DNA from: Candidatus Njordarchaeota archaeon
GTDB lineage: Archaea; Asgardarchaeota; Njordarchaeia; Njordarchaeales; Njordarchaeaceae
Direction of reading: 5' to 3'
Length of the DNA stretch: 6,695 nt
Assembly: GCA_029856615.1 (NCBI GenBank)
Contig: JAHKLF010000084.1
Coordinates: forward strand, 1 to 6,695
In this document: positions 5,008 to 6,695 of the stretch, one piece after another
How positions within the stretch are numbered: the first letter of the stretch is position 1
How the letters are laid out: each line of letters starts with the position of its first letter
Position numbers and translations under genes: made by a program
Notes under the pieces: model-generated
Seen by the model: only the letters and a program-made list of their open reading frames with translations
Told to the model about the DNA's origin: nothing
Databases searched by the model: none

Positions 5008-6510
5008 ATGAGTCACTACCTAATATTAGATATAGGTACAACTACTGTTAAGGCAATGGCTTATTCTGATCGTGGTGACATAATAAAGAGAGTTATTAAG
5101 AAAACAAGCATTCTCTTTCCAGAACCAGGATGGGTGGAACAAGATCCAGAGAAATTATGGAATCTCGTATTAAACGCCTCAATGGAGATAATAAATGATT
5201 TAGGCAAACCAACCGCCGTTGGTATAACTAACCAGAGAGCATCAACTATAGTTTGGGATAAAGAAACTGGAGAACCATTATACCGCATGATTACATGGCA
5301 GGATACTAGAGCTGCCGAATTAGCTGAAAAATATTCAAAATTGTTTGTTTTAAAAATTGGAAGAGCTATAGGTAAAATTGTCTCGACTTTTATCTCCAAA
5401 TCAAAGAGTAGAAAATTAAATTATCTGATCACACTAGCGAATTTTAAGTTTGGTCCAAATCAGCCAATAATGCATTTAAGGTGGTTACTAGACAACGTAG
5501 ATGAAGTAAAACAAGCAGCTAAAAATGATAAACTAGCTTTTGGCACAATAGATTCGTGGATCGCTTGGAAACTACTTGGAATCCATATCACCGACTATAC
5601 AAATGCAAGTGCCACGGGCTTATTTGATCCATTTTTCTTAAAATGGAGTGATAGATTAACCAAATTAGTTAATGTACCAAAATCCATTCTCCCTAAGTTA
5701 GTTGACAATATGGGAAACTTCGGAGAAATAAAATTATTTGATGGCAGCCCTCTAACTGCAATTATAGCGGATCAGCAAGCATCTCTTTTCTCCGCGGGAG
5801 GCACTAGAATAGGGACTGTAAAGATGACAAATGGAACTGGGACATTCGTAGATATAAATGTCGGAGATAACCCATTACCAGCCAAATATGGTACGTATCC
5901 TATGGTGGCCTTCAAATTGAGAGACAAGGTAAATTATTTATTAGAGGGCATTGTACAAGTGTGTGGGGCTGCTATAGATTGGCTAGTAGATATCGGACTA
6001 ATTAGTGATTCCTCAGAGGCCTCTATGTTAGCAGAGAAGGTTGCTGATGAAAATGATGTGATTTTTATTCCCGCACTAGCGGGTCTTGGGACTCCTTATT
6101 GGAATTCAAAAGTACGTGGTTTAATATATGGATTAACGCGTGCGACTAGAAGGGAGAATCTCGTAAAAGCGCTAATCGAAGGCGTAGCAATGCGTTGCAG
6201 TGAAGTTATCAACATCCTAGAAAAAGCATCTGGCTCGCAAATTAAAGAAATAATAGCAGATGGTAATGCTTCTAATTGCGATTATTTACTCCAATCCATT
6301 GCGGACTTCAGTGAGAAAACAGTATTAAGAGTCAAAAATTTAGAGGGGACCTCTAGGGGTACATTTTTACTCGCACAAGGAGGTTTTAAAAGTTTATCTA
6401 TCGAGGAAATATATATCAACCCTCAGATAGACAAAATATTCAAGCCTAAGAAGAGAAAGATCAAGAACTGGCAAAGGATATTAACGCTTAGCCAAGCATT
6501 AGCGAAATAG
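5008..6510 (+). CDS. FGGY-family carbohydrate kinase, glycerol kinase-like
   Basis: The 500-residue protein has the two-lobed FGGY fold. It shows the N-terminal phosphate loop LDIGTTTVK (7-15), PGWVEQDP (40-47), GITNQRASTIVWDKETGEP (72-90), TWQDTRAAE (96-104), DYTNAS (196-201), the catalytic-base motif ADQQAS (254-259, Asp255), NGTGTF (275-280), LEGIVQVCGAAIDWL (312-326) and GLGTPYWNSKVRGLIYGLTR (359-378). Together these resemble GlpK more than xylulo- or rhamnulokinases. Compared with E. coli GlpK, the glycerol-contacting Arg83, Trp103, Asp245 and Gln246 are kept (R77, W97, D255, Q256). Glu84 is Ala78, and the Tyr135 position in DPYFS appears to be Asn151 in GPNQP. A basic insertion of about 25 residues (about 115-148) precedes that site. 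In the ATP-binding C-terminus the usual DGGA is DGNA (418-421). The enzyme thus phosphorylates glycerol or a related polyol; which one is uncertain. It starts 18 bases after the CCG gene, so it is the third gene of the operon, presumably supplying the phosphorylated substrate of the flavoprotein. Confidence 0.82.
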   Translation: MSHYLILDIGTTTVKAMAYSDRGDIIKRVIKKTSILFPEPGWVEQDPEKLWNLVLNASMEIINDLGKPTAVGITNQRASTIVWDKETGEPLYRMITWQDTRAAELAEKYSKLFVLKIGRAIGKIVSTFISKSKSRKLNYLITLANFKFGPNQPIMHLRWLLDNVDEVKQAAKNDKLAFGTIDSWIAWKLLGIHITDYTNASATGLFDPFFLKWSDRLTKLVNVPKSILPKLVDNMGNFGEIKLFDGSPLTAIIADQQASLFSAGGTRIGTVKMTNGTGTFVDINVGDNPLPAKYGTYPMVAFKLRDKVNYLLEGIVQVCGAAIDWLVDIGLISDSSEASMLAEKVADENDVIFIPALAGLGTPYWNSKVRGLIYGLTRATRRENLVKALIEGVAMRCSEVINILEKASGSQIKEIIADGNASNCDYLLQSIADFSEKTVLRVKNLEGTSRGTFLLAQGGFKSLSIEEIYINPQIDKIFKPKKRKIKNWQRILTLSQALAK

Positions 6511-6512
6511 TA

Positions 6513-6530
6513 CCTTTTTCTTAGTATTTG
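6513..6530 (+). terminator. T-rich terminator of the three-gene operon
   Basis: CCTTTTTCTTAGTATTTG begins three bases after the kinase stop. The run of five T followed by further T-rich sequence is a typical archaeal intrinsic termination signal, and the next gene is convergent. No stem-loop is needed or seen. Confidence 0.4.
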
Positions 6531-6564
6531 TCGCGTCAAAGATATGATTGAAAGATTCCTTTAA

Positions 6565-6695
6565 TCACTTAATATATAACTCTAGTCCAGCACCGCCTAT
6601 ACCTAATTTTTCAGGATAGTTCTCTTTCAGATACCTTATTGATCTCCTCCCGCTGCAGTGCAGAGGATATATCTTATCAGCTCCAAGTTCGATTA
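6565..6695 (-). CDS. Metallo-beta-lactamase-fold protein, dihydropterin/RFAP-synthase-like subgroup (partial, C-terminal 42 codons)
   Basis: A minus-strand frame enters from the right edge and ends with TGA at 6567-6565. The visible end contains KIYPLHCSGRRSIRYLKE followed by a GGAGLEL segment and a short tail. PLHCSG with a following alpha-helix and a GG-G-x-x-L/I strand is the C-terminal metal-ligand motif (His of the last MBL motif) in archaeal proteins annotated as 7,8-dihydropterin-6-yl-methyl-4-(beta-D-ribofuranosyl)aminobenzene-5'-phosphate synthase or MBL-fold hydrolases. The real reaction of most of these proteins is not established. The N-terminus and the main HxHxDH motif lie outside the window. 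The gene is convergent with the kinase and 54 bases from it, so it is probably functionally separate. It is too short for a firm subfamily call. Confidence 0.65.
   Translation of the reverse strand, partial: IELGADKIYPLHCSGRRSIRYLKENYPEKLGIGGAGLELYIK

Noticed and set aside
5061..5399. Minus-strand 112-codon open frame opposite the kinase
   Set aside because: It is antisense to the conserved N-terminal FGGY motifs and has no features of its own.
1..6695. CRISPR array, insertion sequence, tRNA or rRNA gene
   Set aside because: Both strands were scanned by eye; no regularly spaced repeats, transposase frames, terminal inverted repeats, or tRNA/rRNA signatures were seen.

Overview
The window looks like a piece of an AT-rich thermophilic archaeal genome, most likely Thermoproteota (crenarchaeal type). 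The signs are heavy AGA/AGG and ATA codon use, frequent TTG and GTG starts, Shine-Dalgarno-like GGTGA/GGGG motifs, BRE/TATA-type promoters, short T-tracts after genes, and proteins of archaeal character. No genus can be named from the sequence alone.

Layout. (1) Positions 1-215, minus strand: the 5' part of a small membrane protein (TTG start) that runs off the left edge. (2) Positions 216-618 hold no convincing protein gene. They do contain what looks like a compact structured RNA on the plus strand (about 426-532): two abutting hairpins, both capped by GNRA tetraloops, with a TATA box placed to start transcription at the first hairpin. (3) Positions 619-2193, minus strand: a multi-spanning permease of the APC superfamily. 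(4) Positions 2194-2409: a divergent promoter region. (5) Positions 2410-6510, plus strand: a tight three-gene operon encoding a FAD-linked oxidase closest to alkyl-DHAP synthase (AGPS)/GlcD, a GlpC/HdrD-like iron-sulfur CCG protein, and a GlpK-like FGGY kinase. (6) Positions 6565-6695, minus strand: the last 42 codons of a metallo-beta-lactamase-fold protein, convergent with the operon.

The operon has the logic of glycerol catabolism (kinase, then flavin oxidation of the phosphorylated alcohol, then electron transfer through Fe-S clusters), but the usual GlpA/GlpD-type dehydrogenase is replaced by an AGPS-like flavoprotein. Archaea do not make ether lipids from acyl-DHAP, so this protein is more plausibly a phospho-polyol dehydrogenase. 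The kinase has lost two residues that bind glycerol in E. coli GlpK and carries a basic insertion. The CCG protein keeps one complete cluster domain, while its second CCG domain has Ser at three cluster Cys positions. The real substrate may therefore be glycerol handled in a new way, or a different polyol. The two most interesting items are this variant pathway and the unidentified GNRA-hairpin RNA.
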